The notes: generated by a model not told the origin, from the letters alone. A stretch of 48,102 bases of DNA from Gemmatimonadaceae bacterium (GCA_013816855.1 JACDDT010000012.1:1-48102); one strand, 5' to 3'; shown: positions 34,010 to 43,006, counted from the stretch's first letter. Numbers and translations are program-made.

Positions 34010-34441
34010 TTATCTCGGGCCGCACATCTGGGTGACGCGTCCCGCATCGCTCGGAATGTAGATCGCGAGCGCGCTGACCTTCGCCGTCGACGTGCTGAGG
34101 CCGATCGCTTCACCAAGCACCTTGGCGGTGGCGTTGGCTTCCTTCACCGGATTCACGATGACGGCGTTGGCACCGGCCTTCGCAGCACCCTTGATGACCT
34201 CGGTGCGGAGCTTGTTGTCGGTGGTGTAAACCGAATTTCCCTCAGCCTGGATCCAGGCGACTTCGTAATAGTCGTGGGGAACCTGGCTGCGGCTCGCATA
34301 GACAACGATTGCCTCATCGCACGTCGGTGCTCTGCTGAGTGACGGGTTGATCGCGGTCGTGGTCTTCTTCACGCCGCAAGCGGACGCGGCCGCGAGCGCA
34401 AACGCGAGCGGAAGAACCTTTAGAGTGGTCTTGAACATCAT
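34010..34441 (-). CDS. Small lipoprotein of unknown function
   Basis: A 143-residue lipoprotein: signal peptide with lipobox ASAC (Cys22), then PSLSRAPTCDEAIVVYASRS, a mature domain of alpha/beta character with KLRTEVIKGAAKAGANAVIV in the middle and a final Cys near the C-terminus that may pair with the first internal Cys. The middle recalls the AxxxGAxxxI surface of small envelope-stress proteins such as YbjQ/DUF4156-like lipoproteins; that is a weak resemblance. AAGGAG precedes the double start ATGATG; either Met could be used. A clear terminator follows. Confidence 0.8.
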   Translation of the reverse strand: MMFKTTLKVLPLAFALAAASACGVKKTTTAINPSLSRAPTCDEAIVVYASRSQVPHDYYEVAWIQAEGNSVYTTDNKLRTEVIKGAAKAGANAVIVNPVKEANATAKVLGEAIGLSTSTAKVSALAIYIPSDAGRVTQMCGPR

Positions 34442-34696
34442 TTGCTCCTTGTAACTGGGTGGTCGGCCCGGTCGGGCCGCCCCCGTACAAATGCAAAGGC
34501 GGGGCCCAAATCGCCTCCGAGCCGGCTTCTTGGACGGGGCGTTTACACATAGTTAAGCGGCTCTTGGAGGGCTCGAGAACGTCGCGGACTTCGCAGCCTC
34601 GCTTAGGCGCTTCTCACGCGGATCGATACTGAAGGTCATACAGTTCGGCAACTCGACGTCAATAATGAAAACGGTTAGCCGCCGCGGCGACTTATC
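34442..34696. other. Intergenic stretch with no supported gene
   Basis: Between the lipoprotein gene and the tRNA terminator. It contains the leader hairpin CGGCCC-GGTC-GGGCCG (about 34463-34478) just upstream of the lipoprotein ribosome site. A 62-codon frame (34553-34741, minus) runs through the terminator and is not believed. Confidence 0.4.
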
Positions 34697-34734
34697 GAAA
34701 AAAAAACCAGACGACCGTTTCTGGCCGCCTGGTT
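34697..34734 (-). terminator. Rho-independent terminator after tRNA-Asn
   Basis: On the minus strand AACCAGGCG pairs with CGTCTGGTT (one G-U pair) and nine T residues follow. It lies 29 bases beyond the tRNA 3' end. Confidence 0.85.
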
Positions 34735-34762
34735 TCCACATTAAAGTCGCCGACTTTCGAAG

Positions 34763-34836
34763 CTCCCCAGGTAGGACTCGAACCTACGACATCACGATTA
34801 ACAGTCGTGCGCTCTAACCAACTGAGCTACTGGGGA
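34763..34836 (-). tRNA. tRNA-Asn (anticodon GTT)
   Basis: A 74-nt class I tRNA. Acceptor TCCCCAG pairs with CTGGGGA, the discriminator is G, the anticodon loop CTGTTAA gives GTT for AAC/AAU, and the T arm holds GGTTCGAGTCC. The CCA end is not encoded. A terminator follows. It is transcribed away from the SDR gene. Confidence 0.97.
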
Positions 34837-34905
34837 ATAGCTCAGAAATTTATCCAAAAAACGGGGCCTAATCAACTGTACGCCTCATCCGCTAACTTCG
34901 AATCC

Positions 34906-35700
34906 ATGACAACAAAAAGCCAGAGCCGCCCACGTGCGTTGATCACCGGAGCGTCGGTCGGAATCGGAATGGAGCTTGCCCGCGTGTTCGCGCGGAATCG
35001 GTATGACCTGGTGCTCGTTTCCAGGCGAGCGGATGCGCTCGAGGCTGTCGCCGGAAGGTTGGAGGGCGAGTTCGGGATCTCCGCGGCCACATTCGCCGCA
35101 GATCTCGGAGACGCCGCCGCGCCGGGCAGCATCCTCGATTTCTGCGCGAATGAGAAGTTCACGATCGACATGCTGGTAAATAACGCGGGAGTTGGGCTCG
35201 GCGGTGAGTTCGGCGAAAGCGACATCAATCGCCAGCTCAACATCATCAACGTTAACATCAGCGCTCTCACTCACCTCACCGGACTTTTTCTCCCGCAGAT
35301 GATGCTGCGGCGCTCGGGAAGAATTCTCAACGTCGCCTCGACCGCGGCGTTTCAGCCGGGCCCGCTGATGGCGGTTTACTATGCGAGCAAAGCGTATGTG
35401 CTCAGCTTTTCCGAGGCACTCGCCGAGGAGCTTCGAAACACTGGCGTGACTGTGACTGCGCTATGCCCCGGGCCTACCAAAACCGAATTTGCTGCTACCG
35501 CCGAGATCGAGAGCACCCGCCTCTTCAACAGTGTTGTCACCGATGCGGCGGGAGTCGCGGAATTCGGATATCAGGCAACGATGGGAGGGAAGCGCGTTGC
35601 GATACCGGGAATGATGAACAAGATCGTGGCCCAGTCGAACCGCTTCACACCGAGATTTCTCGCGACGAAAGTCGTGCGCATGCTGCAGGAGAATCGTTAG
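34906..35700 (+). CDS. Short-chain dehydrogenase/reductase (SDR)
   Basis: NAD(P)-dependent oxidoreductase, 264 residues in the classical SDR group. Cofactor fold TGASVGIGMELARVFARN with R-R at the adenosine phosphate site (SRRADALEAV), NNAGVGLGGEFGE in beta-4, the catalytic Ser in NVASTAAF, and the Tyr-x3-Lys pair in YYASKAYV. PGPTKTEF after beta-6 completes the set. It resembles the broad DltE/YqjQ-like SDRs; the substrate is unknown. ATG 34906 is the start; the frame is open upstream only across the tRNA. The stop overlaps the uvrA stop tail to tail. Confidence 0.92.
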   Translation: MTTKSQSRPRALITGASVGIGMELARVFARNRYDLVLVSRRADALEAVAGRLEGEFGISAATFAADLGDAAAPGSILDFCANEKFTIDMLVNNAGVGLGGEFGESDINRQLNIINVNISALTHLTGLFLPQMMLRRSGRILNVASTAAFQPGPLMAVYYASKAYVLSFSEALAEELRNTGVTVTALCPGPTKTEFAATAEIESTRLFNSVVTDAAGVAEFGYQATMGGKRVAIPGMMNKIVAQSNRFTPRFLATKVVRMLQENR

Positions 35701-38558
35701 CCCGCGAATTTCTCGGCGACTTTCCTCGGCGTTTCCCGCTTGCGTACGAGCAGCGGCGCGAGCCACTGGCCTGTGTGCGAGCCATTATGTGCCGCGACGT
35801 CTTCCGGCGTTCCCATTGCGACGAGACGCCCGCCACCGGTTCCACCTTCCGGTCCCAGATCGATCACCCAGTCAGCGAGCTTGATCACATCGAGGTTGTG
35901 CTCGATGAGGACCAACGTGTTTCCTTGTTCGAGCAGCCGATCGAAAACTTTCGCGAGCTTGCGGATGTCCTCGAGGTGAAGCCCAGTCGTCGGCTCGTCC
36001 ATCACATACAGCCGTCGTCCTGTTTTTCTCCCCGCGAGCGCGAGCTCGCGCGCGATCTTGATGCGCTGGGCTTCGCCGCCTGAGAGGGTCGTCGCCGGCT
36101 GGCCGAGCCGGAGATAGCCAAGCCCCACCTGCGAGAGCTGCCACAACGCTTGGCCGAGTTTCTCCTCGCGCGGGAAAAAGCGAATCGCCTGATCGACGGT
36201 CAGGTTGAGAACATCGTGGATGTTCTTGCCGTGCACCGTGACGTCGAGCACCTCCGGCTTGAATCGCTTGCCGCCGCAGTCCTCGCAGGGAACGAAGACG
36301 TCGGCCATGAAAACCATTTCGACCTGTAGCGCTCCCGCGCCCTCGCACTTCTCACATCGCCCGCCGGCGACGTTGAAGCTGAAAGTTCCCGGAGTGTATT
36401 TACGCTGCCGGGCGAGCGGAGTGTCGGCGAAAATTCTCCGGATATCGTCGAAAGCTTTCACGTAGGTCACAGGGTTCGACCTCGGCGACTTTCCAATCGG
36501 ACTTTGGTCGATGCAGACGACGCCTTCGAGTGCGTCGAAGCCTGCCAACGTCGAATAGGCGCCAACTTTTTCGCCAAGGTGGATCTTCGCTGTGTGCTCA
36601 CCGACGAGATGGGTCTCTAGAGCGCGGTAAAGCACGTCGTGCACGAGTGTGCTTTTGCCCGAGCCCGAAACACCGGTCACTGCGGTGAGCGCGCCCAACG
36701 GAATGCGGATGTCGACGTTCTGAAGATTGTGCTCTCTCGCGCCCTCGAGGGTGAGCCATCGCGGGCCGAGCCTGCGTCGCTGATCGGGGAGGGGAATGGT
36801 GCGCTCGCCGGTGATGTAACCGCCTGTTAGCGGGCTCTCCGCGATGCGGGACATCGGGCCGGCAAAAACGATTTGGCCACCCTGCTCACCGCTGCCCGGG
36901 CCCATCTCCACCATGTAATCTGCGGCTTCGATAGCGGCGAGATCGTGCTCGACGACGAGCACGCTGTTGCCGGCGTCGCGCAGCTTTTTGAGGAGCGTGA
37001 GCAAGCGATCCATGTCGCGCGAATGCAAACCGATCGACGGCTCATCGAGAACGTAGAGCGTATCCACGAGCTGTGAGCCGAGCGAATTCGCGAGGCCGAT
37101 GCGCTGTGCCTCACCGCCCGACAGCGTTCGCGTGGCGCGATTCATTGAGAGGTAGGCAAGGCCGACGTCGCGGAGAAAATGGACGCGGTCGCGCGATTCC
37201 TTGAGGATCATCGCGGCGACTTGCTCCTCGAATTTGGTCAGCTGGAGATTGTCGAGCCACTCTGCGAGCTTGTCCACCGCCATGTCGGAGGCCATCGCGA
37301 TGTCGATTCCCGCGATGCGCACCTGCAATGCTTCCGCCTGCAGCTTCGTCCCCCTGCAAACCGGACATTCCTGCGCGGTTTGATATTGCCTGAGAAAAAC
37401 GCGGATGTACTGCTTGTACCGTTTCTCCTCGAGATCCTTCATGAAGGGAACAATTCCCTTGTAGCCACGCGTCCGTGAATGGAGCAGGAGCTCGCGCTGC
37501 GCGCTGGAGAGATCTTCCCACGGCTTATCGGTTGGAATTCGCTCCCGCTTCGCGAACTCCCATAGCGCCCGCCGCTTGTTGTCGTAGCGCGGCTTCATCC
37601 ACGGATCGATGGCGCCATCGCGGAGAGACCGCGTCGGGTAGGGAATCATCAGCGACTCATCGTACTCGAGCACCGCGCCGAATCCGTTGCACCGCTCGCA
37701 CGCGCCACGCGGATTGTTGAACGAGAATAGCTGCGGCGAGGGCGCCGGCGCGCGCGTTCCGTCGTTCGGGCATTCGAACCGCTCGGTGAACCGCAGGCGA
37801 TCCACCGTCGTCCCGTCGAGCGGCGATGTTACCGATTCCGCGAGGAGGATTACGCAATCGCCTTCTCCCTCGGAGAACGCGGTCCCGATCGCATCGGCGA
37901 GCCGGCCGATGTGCTGCGCGTCAACCGAGAGCCGGTCAATGACGACGAGCACTTCCTTCGTTTTCGGAAGATTGATCTTCGCCTTCTCCAGCTCGTCAAG
38001 ATGAAAAACGTCGCCGTCGGCAGCGATGCGGACAAATCCTTTCTCGCGGAGATTGTCGACCACCACCGCGTGCGTCACCTTGGGTGACATGTGCAGCGGA
38101 AACGCCGCGTAGAAGCGCGTCCGCTCCGGAAGCGACATCACTGCATCCGTCGCCGATTGCACGGTGTCGGGTTTGATCTCACGCCCGCAAACCGGACAAT
38201 ACGTGCGACCGATGCGCGCCCAGAGGAGGCGCATGTAATCGTAGATCTCCGTGGCGGTGCCGACGGTGGAGCGGGAGGTTTTGGTGGGGTTCTTCTGCTC
38301 GATCGCTACGGCGGGCGAGAGACCCTCGACGCTGTCGACGTTCGGTTTTTCCATACGCTCGAGGAATTGCCGTGCGTATGCGGAGAGCGATTCGACGTAG
38401 CGGCGCTGGCCTTCGGCGTAGATGGTGTCGAAGGCGAGGGAGGATTTGCCGGATCCGGAGGGGCCGGTGATCACGGTGAACGTGCGGCGCGGGATCTCGA
38501 GGTCGAAGCCTTTGAGATTGTGCTGGCGGGCGCCGCGGACGATGATCTTGTCCTTCAC
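35697..38558 (-). CDS. uvrA: Excinuclease ABC subunit A
   Basis: Damage-recognition ATPase of nucleotide excision repair, which loads UvrB onto DNA lesions. 953 residues, the usual length. Two ABC modules each have Walker A (GPSGSGKSSLAFDT near residue 33 and GVSGSGKSTLVHDVL near 640), and both have the signature LSGGEAQRI. Zinc-finger cysteines occur in CPVCGREI, in ACERCNGFG and in the C-terminal pair CEKCEGAGA / CEDCGGKR. Walker B sites are YVLDEPSIGLH and YVMDEPTTGLH. The gene is intact. uvrB and uvrC are not adjacent. A repeat element sits 37 bp upstream of its start. Confidence 0.97.
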   Translation of the reverse strand: MKDKIIVRGARQHNLKGFDLEIPRRTFTVITGPSGSGKSSLAFDTIYAEGQRRYVESLSAYARQFLERMEKPNVDSVEGLSPAVAIEQKNPTKTSRSTVGTATEIYDYMRLLWARIGRTYCPVCGREIKPDTVQSATDAVMSLPERTRFYAAFPLHMSPKVTHAVVVDNLREKGFVRIAADGDVFHLDELEKAKINLPKTKEVLVVIDRLSVDAQHIGRLADAIGTAFSEGEGDCVILLAESVTSPLDGTTVDRLRFTERFECPNDGTRAPAPSPQLFSFNNPRGACERCNGFGAVLEYDESLMIPYPTRSLRDGAIDPWMKPRYDNKRRALWEFAKRERIPTDKPWEDLSSAQRELLLHSRTRGYKGIVPFMKDLEEKRYKQYIRVFLRQYQTAQECPVCRGTKLQAEALQVRIAGIDIAMASDMAVDKLAEWLDNLQLTKFEEQVAAMILKESRDRVHFLRDVGLAYLSMNRATRTLSGGEAQRIGLANSLGSQLVDTLYVLDEPSIGLHSRDMDRLLTLLKKLRDAGNSVLVVEHDLAAIEAADYMVEMGPGSGEQGGQIVFAGPMSRIAESPLTGGYITGERTIPLPDQRRRLGPRWLTLEGAREHNLQNVDIRIPLGALTAVTGVSGSGKSTLVHDVLYRALETHLVGEHTAKIHLGEKVGAYSTLAGFDALEGVVCIDQSPIGKSPRSNPVTYVKAFDDIRRIFADTPLARQRKYTPGTFSFNVAGGRCEKCEGAGALQVEMVFMADVFVPCEDCGGKRFKPEVLDVTVHGKNIHDVLNLTVDQAIRFFPREEKLGQALWQLSQVGLGYLRLGQPATTLSGGEAQRIKIARELALAGRKTGRRLYVMDEPTTGLHLEDIRKLAKVFDRLLEQGNTLVLIEHNLDVIKLADWVIDLGPEGGTGGGRLVAMGTPEDVAAHNGSHTGQWLAPLLVRKRETPRKVAEKFAG

Positions 38559-38594
38559 ATATTCAATCTAAGCGGCTGGCAACCGGCAACTGCA

Positions 38595-38749
38595 AACTGC
38601 AACTGAACACGTTCTCCGTTCCCCGAAGCGAACGTTTCCGGTGACCGGTGACGACGGAATCTCCTTCAGCTCTCGCGCCAAGACCTAAACCGACAACCGG
38701 CGTCGTTGATTGCCGGGAACGCGGAACGCGTTCTGTTGTCGTTGCGGTC
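38595..38749. repeat. Intergenic inverted-repeat element, copy 2 (about 155 bp)
   Basis: The same block order as 16242-16395: AACTGCAACTGAACACGTTC at the left and GGGAACGCGGAACGCGTTCT at the right, inverted with respect to each other, with CCGACAACCGG and GACGACGGAAT inside. It fills the gap between the GlsB-like gene and uvrA (both leftward). The two copies differ at about one base in four by eye, so they are not recent duplicates. Confidence 0.8.
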
Positions 38750-38754
38750 TTCCA

Positions 38755-39015
38755 TCACCTTCGCCTCAACAACCTCCCAAGCAGCAGCAACACCATCGCC
38801 CCCAGCGTCGCCAACCCGATCGACCTAAAATCAAACGCTCCGGCGGAGACCCTTCCCCAGCCGAAGCGTGTGCCCAGCCAGCCGCCGATGAAGGCGCCGA
38901 CTATTCCCAGAACGATTGTGACGATACAACCGGACGGGTCCCGCCCCGGCACCAGAAACTTGGCCAGCGTTCCTGCGATTAAGCCAAGGAGAATCCAGTA
39001 AAGCCAGGGCGGCAT
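38755..39015 (-). CDS. GlsB/YeaQ/YmgE-family membrane protein (first copy)
   Basis: A small transglycosylase-associated/stress membrane protein of 86 residues. Three hydrophobic helices; Gly-rich motifs GLIAGTLAKFLVPGRDPSG and GIVGAFIGGWLGTRFG are family hallmarks. Homologues rise under stress, but their biochemical role is unknown. It is a paralogue of the next gene (28 bp away, same direction), a tandem duplication that has diverged. Confidence 0.88.
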   Translation of the reverse strand: MPPWLYWILLGLIAGTLAKFLVPGRDPSGCIVTIVLGIVGAFIGGWLGTRFGWGRVSAGAFDFRSIGLATLGAMVLLLLGRLLRRR

Positions 39016-39043
39016 ACCCGTCCGTTACGTCAGCCGTAGCGTG

Positions 39044-39316
39044 TTACGGAACTCGCGTGGTGGTACGCCCGCGCGTCGCCATTCTGTAGATCCAAAGCAG
39101 GACGAGCGCACCGACGACCGCGAGAATGATGCTCCAAAGAGAGAAGCCATTCAGGCCGGAACCGGTGATCATGTTGCCGAGGAATCCGCCGATGAAGGCG
39201 CCGACGATTCCGATAACCATTGTTACGACGATGCCGCCCGGGTCATTGCCCGGCATGATCGCCTTTGCGATCGCACCCGCGATGATTCCCAAGACGATCC
39301 AAGCAATAATGCTCAT
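39044..39316 (-). CDS. GlsB/YeaQ/YmgE-family membrane protein (second copy)
   Basis: A 90-residue three-helix membrane protein with AGAIAKAIMPGNDPGG and GIVGAFIGGFLGNMI. Closely related to the gene at 38755-39015. The two probably form one transcript that reads towards uvrA. The tail TRGRTTTRVP is basic and cytoplasmic in the expected topology. Confidence 0.88.
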   Translation of the reverse strand: MSIIAWIVLGIIAGAIAKAIMPGNDPGGIVVTMVIGIVGAFIGGFLGNMITGSGLNGFSLWSIILAVVGALVLLWIYRMATRGRTTTRVP

Positions 39317-39439
39317 CTGCCCTCCAGTGTGGTGAACGTCAGCCGTTGAGCTGGCTTATGGATGCCGCTAAGTGCAACCCGCGTACCATATCACACAATC
39401 GGTAGCGTCGCACTCTGCGTTCCGCTAGCATAGGAGCGA

Positions 39440-41281
39440 ATGGCATCCGCCGCAACCCTGCAGGACGACGATGTGCTCGGCAAGGCGTACGACAGGCGTT
39501 TGATGCGCCGCCTTCTGGTGTACACCCGCCCGTACAGACCGCTCATGGGCGGCGCCTTCCTAATTCTCTGCGGGCAGGGCGGGCTTCAGGTTGTAGGGCC
39601 TTTGCTGACCCGCCACGTGATCGATGTGTCGGTACCCAATCGCGACACACGCACCATCTGGCTCTCCGTCGCGGTTTTCATGGGCGTGCTGGTCGTCGAG
39701 TTTATCGCCTCGTATTGGCAGACGATTCTCACGAGCCTCCTCGGACAGAAAGTTATGCGCGACCTGCGCATGGAGATTTTTGTTCATCTTCAGCGCCTCT
39801 CCATCTCATTCTTCGACAGAAATCCGGCGGGGAGGTTGATCACTCGCGTGACGTCCGATGTCGAGACGCTGAACGAGCTGTTCACCTCGGGTGTGGTGTC
39901 GGGATTGGGCGATTTATTCACTCTCGCCGCAATAAGCATCGCGATGCTGATCACCGATTGGCGCCTCGCGCTCGCCGCGTTTGCGGTCATTCCTTTCGTC
40001 GTGCTCGTTTCCGCGTTATTCCGGAAGTGGGTTCGCGAGACATACCGCGACATCCGCGTTCGCCTGGCGCGCATCAATTCGTTTTTGCAGGAGCGAATTG
40101 CGGGGATGAAGATCGTCCAGCTCTTTGGGCAGGAAGACCGGGAAGCGAAGACTTTCGACGAGCTCAACAAGTCGCATCTCGACGCGCATCTAAAATCCAT
40201 AACCGTCTACGCTCTGTATTTCCCGGCGATCGAGCTGCTAACGTCGGTTGCGCTCGCGGTGATGATCGTCGCTGGTGCCAACCGCGTAGAGGCGGGCACT
40301 CTTACGGTAGGCACGGTGGCGGCGTTTCTCCAATTGGTGCGCCGCTTCTTCCAGCCGCTGCAGGATCTGTCGGAGAAGTACAACATTTTGCAAACAGCGA
40401 TGGCGAGCTCGGAGAGAATCTTCACGCTTCTCGATACTGAACCAACGGTGCGCGATACCGCGGCCGACCGCACCGCGACGCCTGACAAGAAAGGGTTCGA
40501 CGTGGAGTTCGACGACGTGTGGTTCGCATATGACGCCCCGCACCTCGCCAAAGGGGGCGAGGCGAAGGCGGACCCGGAGTGGGTGCTGAAAGGCGTAAGC
40601 TTCGTAGCGCTCGCAGGCACCACCACCGCGCTCGTGGGTCACACCGGAGCCGGGAAGACGACGATCGTAAATCTGCTGATGCGGTTCTACGATCCGCAGA
40701 AGGGAAGGATTCTCGTCAACGGGCAGGACATCCGCACCATGCGCATCGAGGAGGTGCGCCGGCTCATCGCCTATGTACAGCAGGACATCTTCCTCTTCGC
40801 AGGCGACGTCGCGACGAACATCCGCCTCGCTAATCCGCTGGACGACGCGGGTGTAGAGCGCGCCGCCAAGCGCGTTGGTGCGGACAGAATCGTGCGGCGT
40901 TTTCCCGATGGCTACGCTCACGTGCTCGGCGAGCGGGGGGCTTCGATCAGCGTTGGTGAGAGGCAGCTCCTCTCTTTTGCGAGAGCGATTGCGGCCGACG
41001 CTCCCGTCCTTCTCCTCGACGAGGCAACAAGCGCGGTGGACAGCCAGATCGAAGCGGAAATTCAACGCGCGCTCGAGGTTCTTCTCGCCGACCGGACCAC
41101 GATCGCGGTCGCCCACCGCCTGAGCACGATCGCTTCCGCTGAGCTCATTCTCGTCCTCCATCACGGTGAAGTGATGGAGCGTGGAACCCACCGGGAGCTC
41201 CTCGCGAGCGGCGGTCTGTATGACAAACTTTGGCGCTTGCAGGCTGGAGAGGCGGAGGAAACGCTTCCGCGGGCAGGCTGA
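39440..41281 (+). CDS. ABC exporter half-transporter with degenerate signature motif
   Basis: A 613-residue fused membrane domain and ATPase of the MsbA/BmrCD kind. Six helices lie in residues about 25-330, and the ATPase about 350-605. Walker A GHTGAGKTT has K406; Walker B LLLDEATSAVD keeps the catalytic Glu E528; the signature motif, however, reads ISVGERQLLS instead of LSGGQ, as seen in one half of heterodimeric exporters. A 15-residue insert (HLAKGGEAKADPEW) follows the A-loop Tyr. No partner gene is adjacent, so either the partner is elsewhere or it works as a homodimer. AGGAGCG precedes ATG 39440. Substrate unknown. Confidence 0.93.
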   Translation: MASAATLQDDDVLGKAYDRRLMRRLLVYTRPYRPLMGGAFLILCGQGGLQVVGPLLTRHVIDVSVPNRDTRTIWLSVAVFMGVLVVEFIASYWQTILTSLLGQKVMRDLRMEIFVHLQRLSISFFDRNPAGRLITRVTSDVETLNELFTSGVVSGLGDLFTLAAISIAMLITDWRLALAAFAVIPFVVLVSALFRKWVRETYRDIRVRLARINSFLQERIAGMKIVQLFGQEDREAKTFDELNKSHLDAHLKSITVYALYFPAIELLTSVALAVMIVAGANRVEAGTLTVGTVAAFLQLVRRFFQPLQDLSEKYNILQTAMASSERIFTLLDTEPTVRDTAADRTATPDKKGFDVEFDDVWFAYDAPHLAKGGEAKADPEWVLKGVSFVALAGTTTALVGHTGAGKTTIVNLLMRFYDPQKGRILVNGQDIRTMRIEEVRRLIAYVQQDIFLFAGDVATNIRLANPLDDAGVERAAKRVGADRIVRRFPDGYAHVLGERGASISVGERQLLSFARAIAADAPVLLLDEATSAVDSQIEAEIQRALEVLLADRTTIAVAHRLSTIASAELILVLHHGEVMERGTHRELLASGGLYDKLWRLQAGEAEETLPRAG

Positions 41282-41380
41282 AGCTTGCCGCGCTTTTCAA
41301 CCGTGCCTAGGTTTCCCCGCTTACGCCGTTGGAGCGCCGATTTCGCGCCCTTCAATCACTCATTAACTACCCAGCCGTAA

Positions 41381-42175
41381 GTGCATCTCGCCGTAGCGGC
41401 CCGTACTGATACCGGCCGAGTCCGAAAGGGAAACGAAGACACCCTTCACGCCGACGCGAACGCGCACCGGGGCATCTTTATAGTTGCCGACGGGATGGGC
41501 GGGCATGCAGCGGGCGAGATCGCGAGCGAGATGGCGGTTGAGGTAGTCACCCGGGATCTTTCGGAGCTAAACGATCTCGAGACCGGAGGCGCCTCGGAGC
41601 AGGTGGCAGAGGCGCTCCGTGAGGCGAACCGGGCCGTCTTCGAGCGGACGCGTCGCGAGCTGGAGAAAGCGGGGATGGGGACGACGGTTTCCGCCCTGCT
41701 CTTATCGGATACGCATTACATCATCGGGCACGTCGGCGACTCGCGTATCTATCTGGTGCGGGACGGCGAGATGACTCAGCTAACGCGCGACCATTCGCTG
41801 GTGCAGGAGCAGGTGGACGCCGGGTTGCTCACCCCGGAGCAGGCGAGACGGCATCCGCAGAGCAACGTCATTACCCGCTGCGTGGGAATGGCGGACGAGA
41901 TCGAGCCGGACGTGCTCGAGGGCGAAGCGAGAATGGGCGACTGCTTCCTGCTCGCGAGCGACGGACTGACGGGCATGGTCGAAGACCGCCGCCTTCATCA
42001 GCTTCTCACCTCACGTGCCGCGCCTGCGAGAATCGTTGACGCGCTCATTTCCGAAGCGAACAACAACGGTGGCAACGACAACATCACGGCGATCGTCGTT
42101 CGCGTGCTTCCGCAGGAATCGCATCACACCGACCGCGACATCACGCCGATCCCGCCGGCGCGGGTCAATGGATGA
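41381..42175 (+). CDS. PP2C-type Ser/Thr phosphatase (Stp/PrpC-like)
   Basis: Metal-dependent protein phosphatase of 264 residues, counterpart of PknB-type kinases. The metal-binding set is complete: NEDTLHAD (residues 18-25), VADGMGGHA with D37, MGTTVSALL, GHVGDSRIYLVR, LASDGLTGMV and the C-terminal GGNDNITAIVV. The start is GTG 41381 (the sequence then reads HLAVAARTDTGRVRKGN, close to the family's N-terminus). No kinase gene is in the window. Its stop overlaps the next small gene by 8 bp. Confidence 0.94.
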   Translation: MHLAVAARTDTGRVRKGNEDTLHADANAHRGIFIVADGMGGHAAGEIASEMAVEVVTRDLSELNDLETGGASEQVAEALREANRAVFERTRRELEKAGMGTTVSALLLSDTHYIIGHVGDSRIYLVRDGEMTQLTRDHSLVQEQVDAGLLTPEQARRHPQSNVITRCVGMADEIEPDVLEGEARMGDCFLLASDGLTGMVEDRRLHQLLTSRAAPARIVDALISEANNNGGNDNITAIVVRVLPQESHHTDRDITPIPPARVNG

Positions 42176-42353
42176 GCAGCCTCCCGGCGTAGGCGAGACG
42201 GCGTCGCTCTACCTCGGCAACATTCTCTACGCGCTCGAACGAGCGGCGATGAGCCTCGAAAGCGAAAACAAATCTGCCGACGCCGCGTTCTACCGCGGCA
42301 TAGCGCGCAAGCTCGCCGAGGCGCGGGGAAAAGAGCGTGATACAAACCGCTAA
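42168..42353 (+). CDS. Small hypothetical protein translationally coupled to PP2C gene
   Basis: A 61-residue helical protein starting at ATG 42168, inside the end of the phosphatase gene. Residues 12-30 (ASLYLGNILYALERAAMSLE) and the basic end (YRGIARKLAEARGKERDTNR) suggest one or two amphipathic helices. Its last 17 bases overlap the following lipoprotein gene. Overlap on both sides makes a real, co-expressed gene likely. Function unknown. Confidence 0.6.
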   Translation: MDEQPPGVGETASLYLGNILYALERAAMSLESENKSADAAFYRGIARKLAEARGKERDTNR

Positions 42354-42843
42354 AGCCTTCGTTTTGGGACTATCGGTGCTCGCGGGGTCCGCATGCGAGC
42401 GCGGAGATAAGGCCGAGGTCGCGCGGGTCGATTCAGTGAAGAACGATTCGGTTTTCGCCGCGCTTCAGAAACGTGGCGAGATGACTATGGGTGTCGATCA
42501 ATACACATCGATGCACAGGTTCGAGCCTCTTCCTGACGGGGGACTGATCGTGCTGCAGCGGGATTCCGCAGACAGCGCGGGAGAAGCGACCATCCGAGCG
42601 CACGTGAGAGTCATCGCGACCGCGTTTGCCGCGGGAGATTTCACTTCGCCGGAGTTCGTGCACGCGACAGACACGGTGCCGGGAACCGCTGTGATGTCGC
42701 GGCTCAAGGGGGAGATCACCTACGCCGCGTCTGATCTCCCGCGGGGCGGCGAGGTGCGGATCACGACGAAGAACGCCGCGGGGGTGAAGGCGATTCACGA
42801 TTTTCTGGCGTTCCAGAGGATGGACCACCACGCGGGGATGTAG
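42337..42843 (+). CDS. Lipoprotein of unknown function
   Basis: A 168-residue lipoprotein: GTG 42337, signal peptide, lipobox GSAC (Cys20). The mature part begins with charged residues and continues with a beta-rich domain (LPDGGLIVLQRDSADSAGEA, then ISTFVRVIATAFAAGDFTSP-like strands), ending with QRMDHHAGM, a His/Met-rich tail of the sort that can bind copper or other metals. That is a weak hint only. It closes the phosphatase operon. Confidence 0.75.
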   Translation: MIQTAKAFVLGLSVLAGSACERGDKAEVARVDSVKNDSVFAALQKRGEMTMGVDQYTSMHRFEPLPDGGLIVLQRDSADSAGEATIRAHVRVIATAFAAGDFTSPEFVHATDTVPGTAVMSRLKGEITYAASDLPRGGEVRITTKNAAGVKAIHDFLAFQRMDHHAGM

Positions 42844-42863
42844 TTAATAGCTCCGCTAAACAA

Positions 42864-42898
42864 AAACGGGACCGCGCCTTTCGGCGACGATCCCGTTT
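42864..42898. terminator. Bidirectional hairpin terminator
   Basis: AAACGGGA at the left pairs with TCCCGTTT at the right, with an inner GCC/GGC stem and a TTTC loop. On the minus strand, the stem is followed by TTTTTG, a good terminator for the tRNA to the right. On the plus strand it follows the lipoprotein stop by 20 bases but has only TTT after it, so termination there is weaker. Confidence 0.75.
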
Positions 42899-43006
42899 GC
42901 AACTGCCTGCGTATTTAAAACATATTGGTACACAGGCGGGTGAACAAGCGCCCGGATGCCTTCGGAAGCTCTTTCGGTCTGAATTTTGGAATTGAGAACA
43001 CGCCCT

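Noticed and set aside
34553-34741. 62-codon minus-strand gene between the tRNA and the lipoprotein gene
   Set aside because: It reads through the tRNA terminator stem and lacks a ribosome site and fold-like pattern.
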